Origin: a virus
DNA length: 64,000 nt
Virus record (IMG/VR): IMGVR_UViG_3300037493_003022
Location: 1-64,000 of that record
Reading direction: 5' to 3' (one strand)
The position numbers and the translations under genes were made by a program. A model generated the notes under the pieces. The model searched no databases. It saw only the letters and a list, made by a program, of their open reading frames with translations, and had not been told where the DNA came from. Shown in pieces: positions 38,623-47,858 of this stretch. How positions within the stretch are numbered: the stretch's first letter is position 1; the number at the start of each line of letters is the position of its first letter.

Positions 38623-40199
38623 TCAGAAACTCCATTAACTATTTTCACAATGCGCTCACTGAACGATCCAGTAATAGCATTTAAATCAGCGGCTACATAG
38701 TCATCTAACGGCTTATCTGATCCACCTGGCGTAGATGCCCCGGAAGAACCTGTTTCATCAAAGGTCTTTTTAGCCGCAGCTATTTTTTTCTTATCGTCAT
38801 CGCTGGCGCCATAGTATCTCTTCTGACACTTCAGGGTGGTTGTGTAAGCAGACTCACCGGAAAAAGAATGCGCCACCTCTGTTATTCGATACTTCCCAGA
38901 AAGTCTTTCTCCGAGTCCGTTGAGAACAACAGACATCGTGGGCTTATATCTCGGAGAAGATATTGTAGGAACAACGTCCGCATCGCAGACAACCACGGAC
39001 TTATACATCATCGCGGACAATCGAGCTTCAGCTTCAGTTTTCTCTGTCGGTGTTGCTGTTCCGCTATTATCTTTTGTTCCTAGCTCCACGTTCGAATCAC
39101 TATTTCCAGAAAGAACGGTCTGTATCTTAGCTAAAATATCAGCGGGGTCACCTTTGAAGATAGAGGTTGTCGGGTCTGTTCCAGGGATACTTGTCCCTAC
39201 CGGATCGCCGTTCATGTCGTAAGCGCCATCTGGAACGCTTCCATCTCCGACTAGGCCGCTCAATCCCGTGAAATCGGCTGCCTCATCCAACATGCCAGTG
39301 ACAACAGCTTTGGCTATTCCTTTTGCTTCATCGACGGTCTTCTTGACCATATCTGGAGCAGAGGAATCTTCGTCGGGTTGTTGGGAAGTTCCAAGCTTGA
39401 AACCGAGTTTCTCGAGAACTCCCGCAGGGGCGTCAACTCTTCCTGTAGCAACGTCTGCTACGAAATCACCTACCTCTTCGCAGTTCTCAAAGTCTAAGTT
39501 TTCGATCTTAGCTTTTGCTCCCTGCTTTATTCCCTCTCTGGTGAACTTGAAATCAGCACGATACGAGAAGATCGAGTAATCAACCATTCGATAAGACAAC
39601 ACAGGGACAAACTTCTGTTGACCAACTGCGTCTAAGTCAACCGGTTTTCTAAAGAACAGAGTGCTGCCTTCTACTCCCCAGATAAAACCGTATCTCTCCG
39701 CTAGACTATTCATAATCTGAGCTTTAGTTTTATTAGCTTGTATAAGAGCTTTATCAGCGTCAAAATTCAATTCTTTTGGAACGTCTAGGTTGTACCCTAT
39801 CCCAAGCTCTGTAGCTCTTTGTTTGAAGTAATCGACACACTTTCCTGTGTAAATTTTCTTTTCTTTCTTTTTATTTAGCTTCTGCGTCAGGTCTTGGAAG
39901 TTAACTGTCAGAGTAGAACTCCCTGATTCCGGGGCATCTACTAGCAATGACTTTATGACGAACGGACCCATTGGAACAGCGTCGTCAACAAGACCTATAA
40001 TGAAAGCTATCTTATGGTTTTTAACGAAAACTTTTGAATCGAAATACTTAAAGTAAGGGTCTGATATGGTCATCGACCCATCGGCAGCTTTCTTCTCTCT
40101 ATAGGTAATCTGAACATTGAGGATGTCCCTCAGAGTATTGTCAGACAACTCTAAGTCCTGAACCCATACGGAACAGACTGCTTCTCTAGGTAATCTCAT
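38619..40199 (-). CDS. Baseplate hub protein, gpD/gp27-like
   Basis: 526 aa. The order matches late-control D proteins: N-terminal beta domains (residues 1-110, DGSMTISDPYFKYFDSKVF, VDDAVPMGPFVIKSLLVDAPES), then helical MNSLAERYGFIWGVEGSTLFFRKPV at about 163-187. A Ser/Asp/Gly linker follows. The C-terminal MSVVLNGLGERLSGKYRITEVAHSF is the usual gpD end motif. Such hubs are trimeric sockets between tube and spike. Length exceeds P2 gpD (about 390 aa) because of the middle linker. Confidence 0.82.
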   Translation of the reverse strand: MRLPREAVCSVWVQDLELSDNTLRDILNVQITYREKKAADGSMTISDPYFKYFDSKVFVKNHKIAFIIGLVDDAVPMGPFVIKSLLVDAPESGSSTLTVNFQDLTQKLNKKKEKKIYTGKCVDYFKQRATELGIGYNLDVPKELNFDADKALIQANKTKAQIMNSLAERYGFIWGVEGSTLFFRKPVDLDAVGQQKFVPVLSYRMVDYSIFSYRADFKFTREGIKQGAKAKIENLDFENCEEVGDFVADVATGRVDAPAGVLEKLGFKLGTSQQPDEDSSAPDMVKKTVDEAKGIAKAVVTGMLDEAADFTGLSGLVGDGSVPDGAYDMNGDPVGTSIPGTDPTTSIFKGDPADILAKIQTVLSGNSDSNVELGTKDNSGTATPTEKTEAEARLSAMMYKSVVVCDADVVPTISSPRYKPTMSVVLNGLGERLSGKYRITEVAHSFSGESAYTTTLKCQKRYYGASDDDKKKIAAAKKTFDETGSSGASTPGGSDKPLDDYVAADLNAITGSFSERIVKIVNGVSE

Positions 40200-40495
40200 G
40201 ACACCACAGCGAATGACCGAGGAGGAATTATAATTTGGACACCTGAATCTAGGTCAAGCGGAAAAAATACCTCTGGGTTGGAGTCGGCTATTACGTACCA
40301 CTTCCTGGCATCTCCGTACTCTCTCTCCGCTAACTTCTCAAAGGTGTCCCCTGCGATAGTGGTATACAATCTAAATCCACTCTGAGGATTTACTGTTGTC
40401 TTTCTTATTCTATGAATAAGATATGCTTTACCATCCTGATCGACGATCTGACTTGTATTTCTAAAACGATACCTAGAGCCAATATGAATTGTCAT
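40196..40495 (-). CDS. LysM-like tail protein (gpX/gp53-like)
   Basis: 99 aa. The C-terminal half fits a LysM fold: YTTIAGDTFEKLAEREYGDARKWYVIADSNP..., with V/I-IIPP near the end. P2 gpX and T4 gp53 use this domain in the baseplate, not for wall binding. The stop overlaps the hub-gene start (ATGA). A hub-proximal structural role is likely. Confidence 0.8.
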   Translation of the reverse strand: MTIHIGSRYRFRNTSQIVDQDGKAYLIHRIRKTTVNPQSGFRLYTTIAGDTFEKLAEREYGDARKWYVIADSNPEVFFPLDLDSGVQIIIPPRSFAVVS

Positions 40496-40496
40496 T

Positions 40497-41075
40497 TCAG
40501 CTTCTCCCGTTTTTAAGCAAACGACTGGTGTTGCTGAACATTTTCTTCATTTCCCTTAAATAAACGTCTGTTGTGCTTGAATCAACATATATGGACTTTA
40601 ATGTTATATCAATGGTCGCTCTGTAAGGAATCATACTTCTGTCGTAGATAACCTCTGTTTGTTTAACGCTCAGACAAACAACATCCCACGCTCTAGTTCC
40701 AACTAGGAATATCAACCTGGCAGGAGCTATCCATCTAGCGTTGCTTTCCAAATAAGTATCTACCTCGGGACAAACAAGACTCTCAAAGAAAGCTAGATCG
40801 GGCATAACTCCCAAAGAAAAACCCATGCTATCCAGCGGAGGATTCTCTGTGGCATCCACCATGATACTAAAAGACATCTCTTGTCCAACTGTCGATTTAT
40901 AAACAGCTGTCGGAAGCATAGACCCCGGTGGAGATATGAACGTGTAGTCCGCGTTAAGTCCTCTCTGAATTTCTGGGAAGTTAAACTGGAAAGAGAACTC
41001 ATCTCCCACGTCACCGTCTACAATTTTTACAAGTGACGCTCTCGAAACGGGAGTTTGGGACATGGACTGCGGCAT
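40497..41075 (-). CDS. Contractile-tail tube-initiator-like protein
   Basis: 192 aa. The pattern of beta-strands (FSFQFNFPEIQRGLNADY..., GQEMSFSIMVDATENP) and a conserved hydrophobic C-terminal section (LIFLVGTRAWDVVCLSVKQTEVIYDRSMIPYRATIDITLK) resembles the N-terminal domain family of contractile injection tube proteins, which sits between tape-measure and hub genes. It may cap or start the inner tube at the baseplate. Confidence 0.6.
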   Translation of the reverse strand: MPQSMSQTPVSRASLVKIVDGDVGDEFSFQFNFPEIQRGLNADYTFISPPGSMLPTAVYKSTVGQEMSFSIMVDATENPPLDSMGFSLGVMPDLAFFESLVCPEVDTYLESNARWIAPARLIFLVGTRAWDVVCLSVKQTEVIYDRSMIPYRATIDITLKSIYVDSSTTDVYLREMKKMFSNTSRLLKNGRS

Positions 41076-41085
41076 TCAAATCACC

Positions 41086-43788
41086 TCAACCAAAAGATAC
41101 TTCGGAGTTTTGAGAGAACGCGGATTTGATCTTCTCAACTACGTTGCTAGCGATCTTCTCGAAGTCCCCATTTCCACGGGCGTCTACGTTAACAGTGACA
41201 TCCCCAACTCGAGTCACCTGCTTATCAGGACCAAAACCCTTCAGTGGTTTCGGAGCGGTCTGAGGAGCTGGTGCCCCATAGATGGAAGGGTTCACACCCG
41301 GAGGACCAGCTTCGGGGAGGCGACCACTTCTAGACCACTCTTTTTGAGCCTCTGTGGAATTTGGATCTCTCAAATACTGCTGCTTCATATACTCAATCAT
41401 AGCAGCACTGCTACCTGTGTTAACTCCTACCACCTGAGCCCTAACATTCTCTGGGCTGAGCGAATTTAGATTCAGAGTTCTACTCTTTATTATGGCTAAC
41501 CCTGCGTTGAACTCTTCATTGGTTATGATATTTAACGCCGATTTAAGATAAAGAAGCATATAGTCAACGGCTTGGGTGAATCCAAACTTCATAGTCAGCC
41601 ACACATTTTCGAATGATAGCTGAATAATCATGGCTGCATTCTGCATGGCTTCATAAAATTTCGGGCTGCTCAACATCGCCATGGCTCCAATTACAAGCCC
41701 GATAATTAAATAGACTTCCCACATCGCGGCTACTTGTGCGGCGGCAGCAAACATCGCTTTCCCGGCAACCCAAAGCCATTTCAAACCTAGGGCAGAAAGA
41801 ACAACTGCGGTCATGTAGCCAATAGCATACCCGAGCATTTTGTAGTTATCGACTAGCATGGAGAAATCTTCTCCGTGCAGAAGACTAAACATAAACGAAA
41901 ATGCCTTAATTAAAAGCTGAACTGGTATCAAAACAATGGCAATAAGGTTGCCTAATATTTTCAATCCATCCGTAAATCCCTTAAAGAAACCTCCAAAAAT
42001 AAGCTCTAGTTTCTTCTTTGTTTGAACGAAGAAAACTACAATTCCTAAAAGTCCTCTCTTATCAAGGTCGGCTTTCAATTGCTTGCTCTTTGGTCCGCCC
42101 TTTCCAGACCACCATTCGGAAATGCCCCTTAGAACTAATCCGATACTGGTGAAGGACTCCATCAATTGAGATTTAAGAGAGCCTGTTCTTCCTTCCGCTG
42201 AATCTGCAAAAGAGTTGTAGGCTAGATAAAAGAGTCCGAACACGCCTATGAGCTTCAAGAAAGGTAGTAGAGCTGCTTTTGTGGCTACTCCGAATGCAGC
42301 CATCCCTGCGGCTGACCCAGTTGAGACAGCTCCGATGCCTGCGATAACAGGCATGAGGAATGACATAACTCCAGCAATAGCACCCATGGTCAATGACAGG
42401 GTTCCTCCGACAATCAATAGAGCAGCGAACCCTACAACTAGATAACCTATAGCTTTTGCCATCATTGGATTCTGTTTAAGGAATTCAGTGAATGACTTCG
42501 TAATCTTTGTTAACTTTTGAATGATTGGAACAAAGATAGCCATAATAGGCGCCCCAAGGGCGATCCTCATGGAGTCAACAGCAGCCTCAAAAGTCCTCTG
42601 AATACCTTCGGGGGTCTGCTCCATAAGTCTCGCAGCCCACGCGACTTCCCCATTCGCCGCATGCACCTCCTGACCGAGAGACTGGTATGATTTTCCAAGC
42701 TTCTTCATACCTTCGTTGTATCTCTCAAGGATAGCCATACCTGTCCCACCTAAGGTGGCGAACACAGACTGAGCTGTTTCTCTTCTAGTCTTCTCATCCA
42801 TTTTACTTAAAGAAAAAGACATATCTTTCAAAATAGCAGGAACTTCTCTAGCTTTTTTTGTTATCGGATCAAAGATGTCAACCCCTAATTTAGAGGCTCC
42901 CTGGATAAAGCGGGTTGTGTCAGGGTCGTGGGCACCCTTAAACAAAGCTTCCTCGTAGGAAATACTATTTTTATCCGCATAATGCTGAACCCTAGCGCTT
43001 ATATCTGTGAATCTTGAAATGATAGCATTGACAGTTTGTCCAGCGGCTCTCTCGCTCATAGTGGCGCGGAAGATACCGCCCATTGCTATCATGTCATGAA
43101 ATTCTAAATTAGCTTTTGCTGCTGCGGCTCTTGTAGAAGATATAAACCCAAACATTTCGGGAAGTTCAAAAGCGGTTACGTTAACGGCTTTTACCATCTC
43201 GTCAGCAGTCTTACGAATATCTTCGTGTGGAAAAGATGACGCCAAGCTTCCCAAAAGTCGAGAAGCATCCTCTGGTTTTATTTCTCCAAAAGAAGCTGCA
43301 AGGAGATCTTTCAAGACCGGGGCCATCTTTATGCCCTCTTCCATGCTTCCCATGAAGTTAGCAAGACGGCCAATACCTTTAGCCATCTCTGTAGGACTAA
43401 ACATTGAACCACTAGATAGTTCTTCGCTGGTCTTTCTTACCTTCTCCATATCGGAAGCAGAGGCGTGAGTGAACATCTTAACTTGAGCTAGTGCGGATTC
43501 GTACCTCTTGGCTGCTTCGTAAGAAGGTTTGATAACTCCATCTACGATAGCTCTCCCAGCAAATACAGAAGCCATGCCTACGGTAGACATGGCCATAGAG
43601 ATACCGCGGAGTTGTGATTCGAGATTTCTAAAACCTCGATTCACATTCGTGCTCATACTCCCGGCACGCATTTCGATCCGCTGGAGAGCCCTCTCGGCTT
43701 GCTGTCCACCTTGGACGACCTGACGAGCATCCAGAACGAGCCGGATGCCCATCATCATTTGACCACCGACGACTGAACTCAGCCCCAT
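41086..43788 (-). CDS. Tail tape measure protein
   Basis: 900 aa. The N-terminal half resembles phage tape-measure proteins of the TP901 type: long helices, VEKVRKTSEELSSGSMFSPTEMAKGIGRLANFMG at about 120-150, GGTGMAILERYNEG near 340. Hydrophobic segments at about 440-510 and 660-730 are typical transmembrane-like stretches used in genome delivery. The C-terminus is Pro/Gly rich and then beta-like (VTRVGDVTVNVDARG). It should set tail length. Its start overlaps the frameshifted chaperone end by 10 nt. Confidence 0.88.
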   Translation of the reverse strand: MGLSSVVGGQMMMGIRLVLDARQVVQGGQQAERALQRIEMRAGSMSTNVNRGFRNLESQLRGISMAMSTVGMASVFAGRAIVDGVIKPSYEAAKRYESALAQVKMFTHASASDMEKVRKTSEELSSGSMFSPTEMAKGIGRLANFMGSMEEGIKMAPVLKDLLAASFGEIKPEDASRLLGSLASSFPHEDIRKTADEMVKAVNVTAFELPEMFGFISSTRAAAAKANLEFHDMIAMGGIFRATMSERAAGQTVNAIISRFTDISARVQHYADKNSISYEEALFKGAHDPDTTRFIQGASKLGVDIFDPITKKAREVPAILKDMSFSLSKMDEKTRRETAQSVFATLGGTGMAILERYNEGMKKLGKSYQSLGQEVHAANGEVAWAARLMEQTPEGIQRTFEAAVDSMRIALGAPIMAIFVPIIQKLTKITKSFTEFLKQNPMMAKAIGYLVVGFAALLIVGGTLSLTMGAIAGVMSFLMPVIAGIGAVSTGSAAGMAAFGVATKAALLPFLKLIGVFGLFYLAYNSFADSAEGRTGSLKSQLMESFTSIGLVLRGISEWWSGKGGPKSKQLKADLDKRGLLGIVVFFVQTKKKLELIFGGFFKGFTDGLKILGNLIAIVLIPVQLLIKAFSFMFSLLHGEDFSMLVDNYKMLGYAIGYMTAVVLSALGLKWLWVAGKAMFAAAAQVAAMWEVYLIIGLVIGAMAMLSSPKFYEAMQNAAMIIQLSFENVWLTMKFGFTQAVDYMLLYLKSALNIITNEEFNAGLAIIKSRTLNLNSLSPENVRAQVVGVNTGSSAAMIEYMKQQYLRDPNSTEAQKEWSRSGRLPEAGPPGVNPSIYGAPAPQTAPKPLKGFGPDKQVTRVGDVTVNVDARGNGDFEKIASNVVEKIKSAFSQNSEVSFG

Positions 43789-44737
43789 GAGGTCTTTCCG
43801 CTACCTTTCTCGATGTCTTCTACGATCAACTTCACGTATTCATCACGCTCAGTTGAGGGGAGGCGCAAGATGTCGATCTCCGACCAATGATAATTGGAAG
43901 CAATCAGGTGAATCTGCTTCCTCAAATTGGTCAGGAGTCTTTCCCTTTCTTGCGCCGCCCACCGAAAAAAGCGGATAAGTCCGCTCGAACATCGTAATGA
44001 CGACCACAATCACACTTTACTTCTTTCCACGGATGTAGACCAGGGAACTCGTTTTGGATGGTGGCCATAATGGACTCTCTATCTCGAGACTTCAGTCTCT
44101 TGACCTGATCTTTGCTGACGGAAGACAGAGTTCCGATCTGCTTAATGCACGAGCACATAAGCGAGTCAATCGCTTCGATTGGGTTGTCGATTTCCCCTGA
44201 CAGCTCTTGAATTTTGCCTCTCGGGAAAACCAGAGTGCCGTTCTTGTGATAGACCCTCTGGTCACCCTTCATTTCGAGAAGACCAACTTCAAGTTCGAAG
44301 TCCAGCTCACAGGGAGCATCTTCATCCCACTCGACGACATCCAGATCGACGATTCGAGTCTGCTCTTCGTAGATCCGGCCGCATCGGGGGCATTCCCCTG
44401 CGAGCATGATCTGGTCTCTCCCGCTGAGCATGTAAACCCTGGAGAGAAGGTAATCGCGATCGGGACCGTACATCTGTTGAACAATATGGTTGCTCAACAG
44501 AGACTCCGGGTTTTTCTTCATAGGAACTGCGCCGACGATCTCTTGGATTGTTCTGCAAAGAACAAGGGAGGTGGCCTTTGCGGTATTCTTCCCTACTTTT
44601 TTGCTAACTACAAGGTGATCGTCGATACCTGTAAGCTCATCGATGATGACATCGCGGTATCTCACGCCATCAACCTCATATCCGATTGGCAACCGGACAT
44701 GATCACTAGCTTCGACTTCTTTGATATTTTCGTCCAT
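43779..44737 (-). CDS. Tail assembly chaperone, -1 frameshift product
   Basis: A -1 shift at the slippery site 43964-43970 joins 258 residues of the 268-aa chaperone to 61 residues of the overlapping frame, giving about 319 aa. The added segment (RFFRWAAQERERLLTNL, then IHLIASNYHWSEIDILRLPSTERDEY) is helical and has the HWSxxDIxxLP pattern common in proteins encoded just before tape measures. This is the gpG/gpGT arrangement known from lambda and found in most tailed phages. The second frame has no credible start of its own. Confidence 0.8.
43931..44737 (-). CDS. Tail assembly chaperone, unshifted form
   Basis: 268 aa. Position between tube and tape measure, plus the frameshift site near its 3' end, identify it as the short (gpG-like) chaperone. 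It also carries CPRCGRIY near 116-123 and KCDCGRHYD near 240-248; the Cys pairs may bind zinc jointly. T4-like baseplate-hub assembly proteins upstream of tape measures often have a Cys-pair zinc site, so this may be related. Ribosome site AAGGAAAAA precedes the ATG. Confidence 0.75.
   Translation of the reverse strand: MDENIKEVEASDHVRLPIGYEVDGVRYRDVIIDELTGIDDHLVVSKKVGKNTAKATSLVLCRTIQEIVGAVPMKKNPESLLSNHIVQQMYGPDRDYLLSRVYMLSGRDQIMLAGECPRCGRIYEEQTRIVDLDVVEWDEDAPCELDFELEVGLLEMKGDQRVYHKNGTLVFPRGKIQELSGEIDNPIEAIDSLMCSCIKQIGTLSSVSKDQVKRLKSRDRESIMATIQNEFPGLHPWKEVKCDCGRHYDVRADLSAFFGGRRKKGKDS
43964..43970 (-). promoter_or_regulatory. Programmed -1 ribosomal frameshift site T TTT TTC
   Basis: On the minus strand the zero frame reads GCT TTT TTC GGT. 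This is the consensus X XXY YYZ heptamer. Slipping back one base gives TTT TTT CGG and opens the frame that ends at 43779; without slippage translation stops at 43931. GGTGGGCGGCGC follows directly and could form part of a stimulatory structure. Confidence 0.82.
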
Positions 44738-44815
44738 AGCGTTTTTCCTTCTGTATCTGGTGGTTGGCGTGGTTGCCAGAGGTAAGCTTAACGAATCTGG
44801 AGGGAAAAAGCTAGG

Positions 44816-45292
44816 TCAGTCGATGGCTAGGTTGATAACTTCCCAACCTTCGTTGGCGAGTACCATAGTTTCGATCTCAACATCATTTGCATTCGCGTCG
44901 AGATCACCAACTTTGAACTCTTTCGGCCAGGCCCGCTTGATGTTCCACTGCTTTACGCGATTGCCTGCTTTGTCCTTCAGGTAGACGGTGAGGTCTTTCC
45001 TGAAGTTGTCGTTCGGGGGCTGTACGCCCTTCGTGGAGAACACGTTGAAGATCAACTGCCGCCACTGAACGAACTCCTCGTCACGAGAGATGCCTCGTTC
45101 GAGTGTGATGTCGCCAAACTTCGTCTGGCCGGGCAGGTGATGAGGAGTCTCGTTCTCGCCACCCTCGCGATACTCGATGTCTTCCGTCGTCTCCGAGAAA
45201 CCGGAAATTTTGGAAAACCCTGCCCGAACGAAAGCTTCGCACTCAACCTCGAACTTGAAGCTGCGATACGGATCTTGCCAGCTAGTAGCCAT
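44816..45292 (-). CDS. Tail tube protein, T4 gp19-like
   Basis: 158 aa. It opens DPYRSFKFEVECEAFVRAGFSKISGFSETTEDIEYREGG, the usual start of gp19-like tube proteins of phages and related injection systems. LTVYLKDKAGNRVKQWNIKRAWPKEFKVGDLDANANDVEIETMVLANEGWE is their typical C-terminal half. It polymerises as hexameric rings inside the sheath. AGGAGGAG precedes the ATG. It follows the sheath gene by 13 nt. Confidence 0.92.
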   Translation of the reverse strand: MATSWQDPYRSFKFEVECEAFVRAGFSKISGFSETTEDIEYREGGENETPHHLPGQTKFGDITLERGISRDEEFVQWRQLIFNVFSTKGVQPPNDNFRKDLTVYLKDKAGNRVKQWNIKRAWPKEFKVGDLDANANDVEIETMVLANEGWEVINLAID

Positions 45293-45305
45293 AGGACTCC
45301 TCCTG

Positions 45306-47756
45306 TTACTCGGTTAAATCCGACCCACCCGTGTACTGGGAGAATTGGAATTCGATGAACTCTGCCGATTTCTGTGGCTTCATACCAACCTTTGCCTTCG
45401 TGTAACCGCCGTCAATATCCGCCTGGTCCATGGTACCATCGGGAACGCCGCAAAGGACGTAGTAGGCATCCGAAGCCTTATCGGCCGGGAAGGCTCCCGC
45501 TGACAAGTACGTCCCTAGGAACGAGAGAACCCGGTTCTTGAGCTTGGTCCAGGTCTTCTGCTCGTTGTTGCGGAAAACCGCCCAGCGAGTGGAGTCAACG
45601 ATCGACTTCTCGAAGAACTGGAACTGACGACGAGTGGGGATGTACCGGAACTTCTGATCCGCAGAAGCATCCAGCGTGCGAGCTCCCCACACCGTCACGA
45701 GAGAGGTCTTCGTGAACTTCCTCATGACGTTGATGTGAGCATCGTTCATGAGACCGTGCTCCTCGTTGGTGAACACGTCCACGACATCCAGAGCCGTCTG
45801 GAGAGTGCCGTAGTCGCCTTCACCGGCCGGTGCATTCCAGGGGCCGCCGTTCGGAGCAGACAGGTTGTCCACTCGAGAGCGAAGACCTAGGAGAGCGCCA
45901 ACGCCCGAGAGGGACTTCTTGGGGGTGCTGCTGAGGCCCAGGGGATCGATGACCTTCACACCACCTGCGTACAGAGTCGCGTAGGAGCTGTTCACGCCCA
46001 GGGTGGTCTCACGGTAGATGACGTTTGCCGAGGAGGAAGCCCCGAGAGTGCAGTAGCCCACGTACTCGAACCACATCCGGTTTTTGGCGTAGAGAGCTGC
46101 GGAATGGAAAACGCGGTAGTCGTTCGTTCCGACTGTCGCGAACGCGAGCATCTCCGTCAGCTCATCCATCGCGAAAAGACCCGTTTTTCCAACCGAAGAG
46201 CCAACCCAGTCGGTGTACGCGAGGCCCGCGATTTCCGACGTTCCGCCCGTGAGAGCAGTTGCGAGGACTGCGGCCGGAATATCTGCGCCATCACCGCAAA
46301 CAGCGTCGAGATCGGTCACGTAAACGTAAGCCGAGCCCGTGGCTTCGTCGTTCACGATCGCTTCGAAGTAGTTGACCGCGGAGTCATACGTCGAGAGACC
46401 GTCCCAGGACTCAACAAGAACGCCATCGAGGTAGATGTCGAGATCGAATTCACACGACTCGACCGTGGTGGCGGCGACGAGATAGTTGTTCACCATCTGT
46501 CCAGTCAGCTCGATTACGAAAGAAGGGACGCCATTCGTTACCACCGTGTTAACTTTGGCGACGATCTTGTACTCGGTGTTGATACCATCCGTGATCTTCA
46601 GAACAGACCCGGCATTCAAACCACGAGGACTGGAGAGGTGCAGATGGTCATCAGTCGAAGCTATGGCAACGGTCAATTCGCTACCGGCTACGGCTGACGG
46701 GTGGAACGGAGTCTGCGTAACAGCAACCTTCAGGCGATTGCCGTACACGCCGGGGTTTTTCGTTCCCCGGTAACCAGACTCCACCTTGATGGTGTTGTAA
46801 GTCGTACCAGCCGCAGTACCCGTGATCGTCTCATCGGCAAAACCAAACAGCGCGTTTGCAGTACCCGTTCCAAAATTGAGTGTGGAAGCCACGCCTGTAG
46901 TCGGAGAGGTCAGAGTGAACGAACCGTTATCGTTCACGGTAACTACTGCAATCTGCAAAGCGGTCAGGTCAACGGCTGTCTTTACTTCCGCTGCGGTAAC
47001 GGCGGCCAGACTAGCTACGTTGCCCGTTCCAGCAACCGCCGCTGCGAAACGAATCGCGCTGGTTCCATCTGTGTAGCCAACGGAGCTGCCCGTTCCCTTT
47101 GAGTCAGAGATAATCTTGACCTGTGTAGTGCTTGCTTCTGCGTGGCAACCGATAGCCTGGGCATTGATCGCGTCGATAACCTGCGCCGCTGTAGTCAGAG
47201 CGCCTAGGGTGATCGTCTGGTTAACGCCACCGTCGATACGAAGAACAAAGTTGCCGGTAAGATCCGCATGGGGATAGGTCGTGGTGTCCGTCCGAGTACC
47301 TGCGGTTCCCAAGAAAGTCGTGACGGTCTCGGCTTCACTATCGGTAGCAAGCGCCAAGGTCAGACCGGAAGTCATGAGAGCAAAAGGACCGACGAGGCTG
47401 GTATGAGCGGCGGCGCTAGCAGCAACGCCCTCCGTGATGAACGTGTTGCTGGCCACGCCACCAACGAAGGAACTCTTGACTCCAACATCGGTATAGTGAG
47501 CCTGGCGGATCGTAATCAGCTCAAAGCCACCTTCGTCGAAGAAGAGCTTCGCCTCATAGGCCATGTCAGAACGAGTCTCGTAGGTTCCGAATATCTTTTT
47601 CCACGAATCGAAGCTACGAGAGCGAATTGGGATACCAACTGGACCTTTTTCGGTTACGCCTAGGAGGCAGCCGTAGCCCAGGGCGGTAGCCCTGATGGGA
47701 CCATCTTGTGAAGAAACTTCTACTGCAACAACGTCTGGAAACGAGTACCGTGCCAT
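45306..47756 (-). CDS. Tail sheath protein
   Basis: 816 aa. The conserved N-terminus (TALGYGCLLGVTEKGPVGIPIRSRSFDSWKKIFGTYETRSDMAYEAKLFFDEGG) and C-terminus (FFEKSIVDSTRWAVFRNNEQKTWTKLKNRVLSFLGTYLSAGAF, then GYTKAKVGMKPQKSAEFIEF) are diagnostic for contractile sheaths. It is longer than T4 gp18 (659 aa); the extra length is an inserted Ala/Thr/Gly-rich surface region at about 90-330. It polymerises around the tube and contracts to drive it into the host. AAGGAGTGAAACG precedes the ATG. Confidence 0.92.
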   Translation of the reverse strand: MARYSFPDVVAVEVSSQDGPIRATALGYGCLLGVTEKGPVGIPIRSRSFDSWKKIFGTYETRSDMAYEAKLFFDEGGFELITIRQAHYTDVGVKSSFVGGVASNTFITEGVAASAAAHTSLVGPFALMTSGLTLALATDSEAETVTTFLGTAGTRTDTTTYPHADLTGNFVLRIDGGVNQTITLGALTTAAQVIDAINAQAIGCHAEASTTQVKIISDSKGTGSSVGYTDGTSAIRFAAAVAGTGNVASLAAVTAAEVKTAVDLTALQIAVVTVNDNGSFTLTSPTTGVASTLNFGTGTANALFGFADETITGTAAGTTYNTIKVESGYRGTKNPGVYGNRLKVAVTQTPFHPSAVAGSELTVAIASTDDHLHLSSPRGLNAGSVLKITDGINTEYKIVAKVNTVVTNGVPSFVIELTGQMVNNYLVAATTVESCEFDLDIYLDGVLVESWDGLSTYDSAVNYFEAIVNDEATGSAYVYVTDLDAVCGDGADIPAAVLATALTGGTSEIAGLAYTDWVGSSVGKTGLFAMDELTEMLAFATVGTNDYRVFHSAALYAKNRMWFEYVGYCTLGASSSANVIYRETTLGVNSSYATLYAGGVKVIDPLGLSSTPKKSLSGVGALLGLRSRVDNLSAPNGGPWNAPAGEGDYGTLQTALDVVDVFTNEEHGLMNDAHINVMRKFTKTSLVTVWGARTLDASADQKFRYIPTRRQFQFFEKSIVDSTRWAVFRNNEQKTWTKLKNRVLSFLGTYLSAGAFPADKASDAYYVLCGVPDGTMDQADIDGGYTKAKVGMKPQKSAEFIEFQFSQYTGGSDLTE

Positions 47757-47858
47757 CGTTTCACTCCTTCGCGCTTTGCGCTTGTTGATCCTTCTCCAAA
47801 CCCATGTTTTCTCGCATGTCTATTCTCTGTCTTCTGCGAGCCTGGGAGAAGTACTCCT

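Noticed and set aside
43779-44009. 76-aa frame before the tape measure as an independent gene
   Set aside because: No ribosome site. It is reached by the -1 frameshift from the 268-aa gene, so it is annotated as part of that product.
47757-47858. 18-aa frame in the gap before the sheath gene
   Set aside because: Too short and without family or ribosome-site support; the gap is treated as leader DNA.
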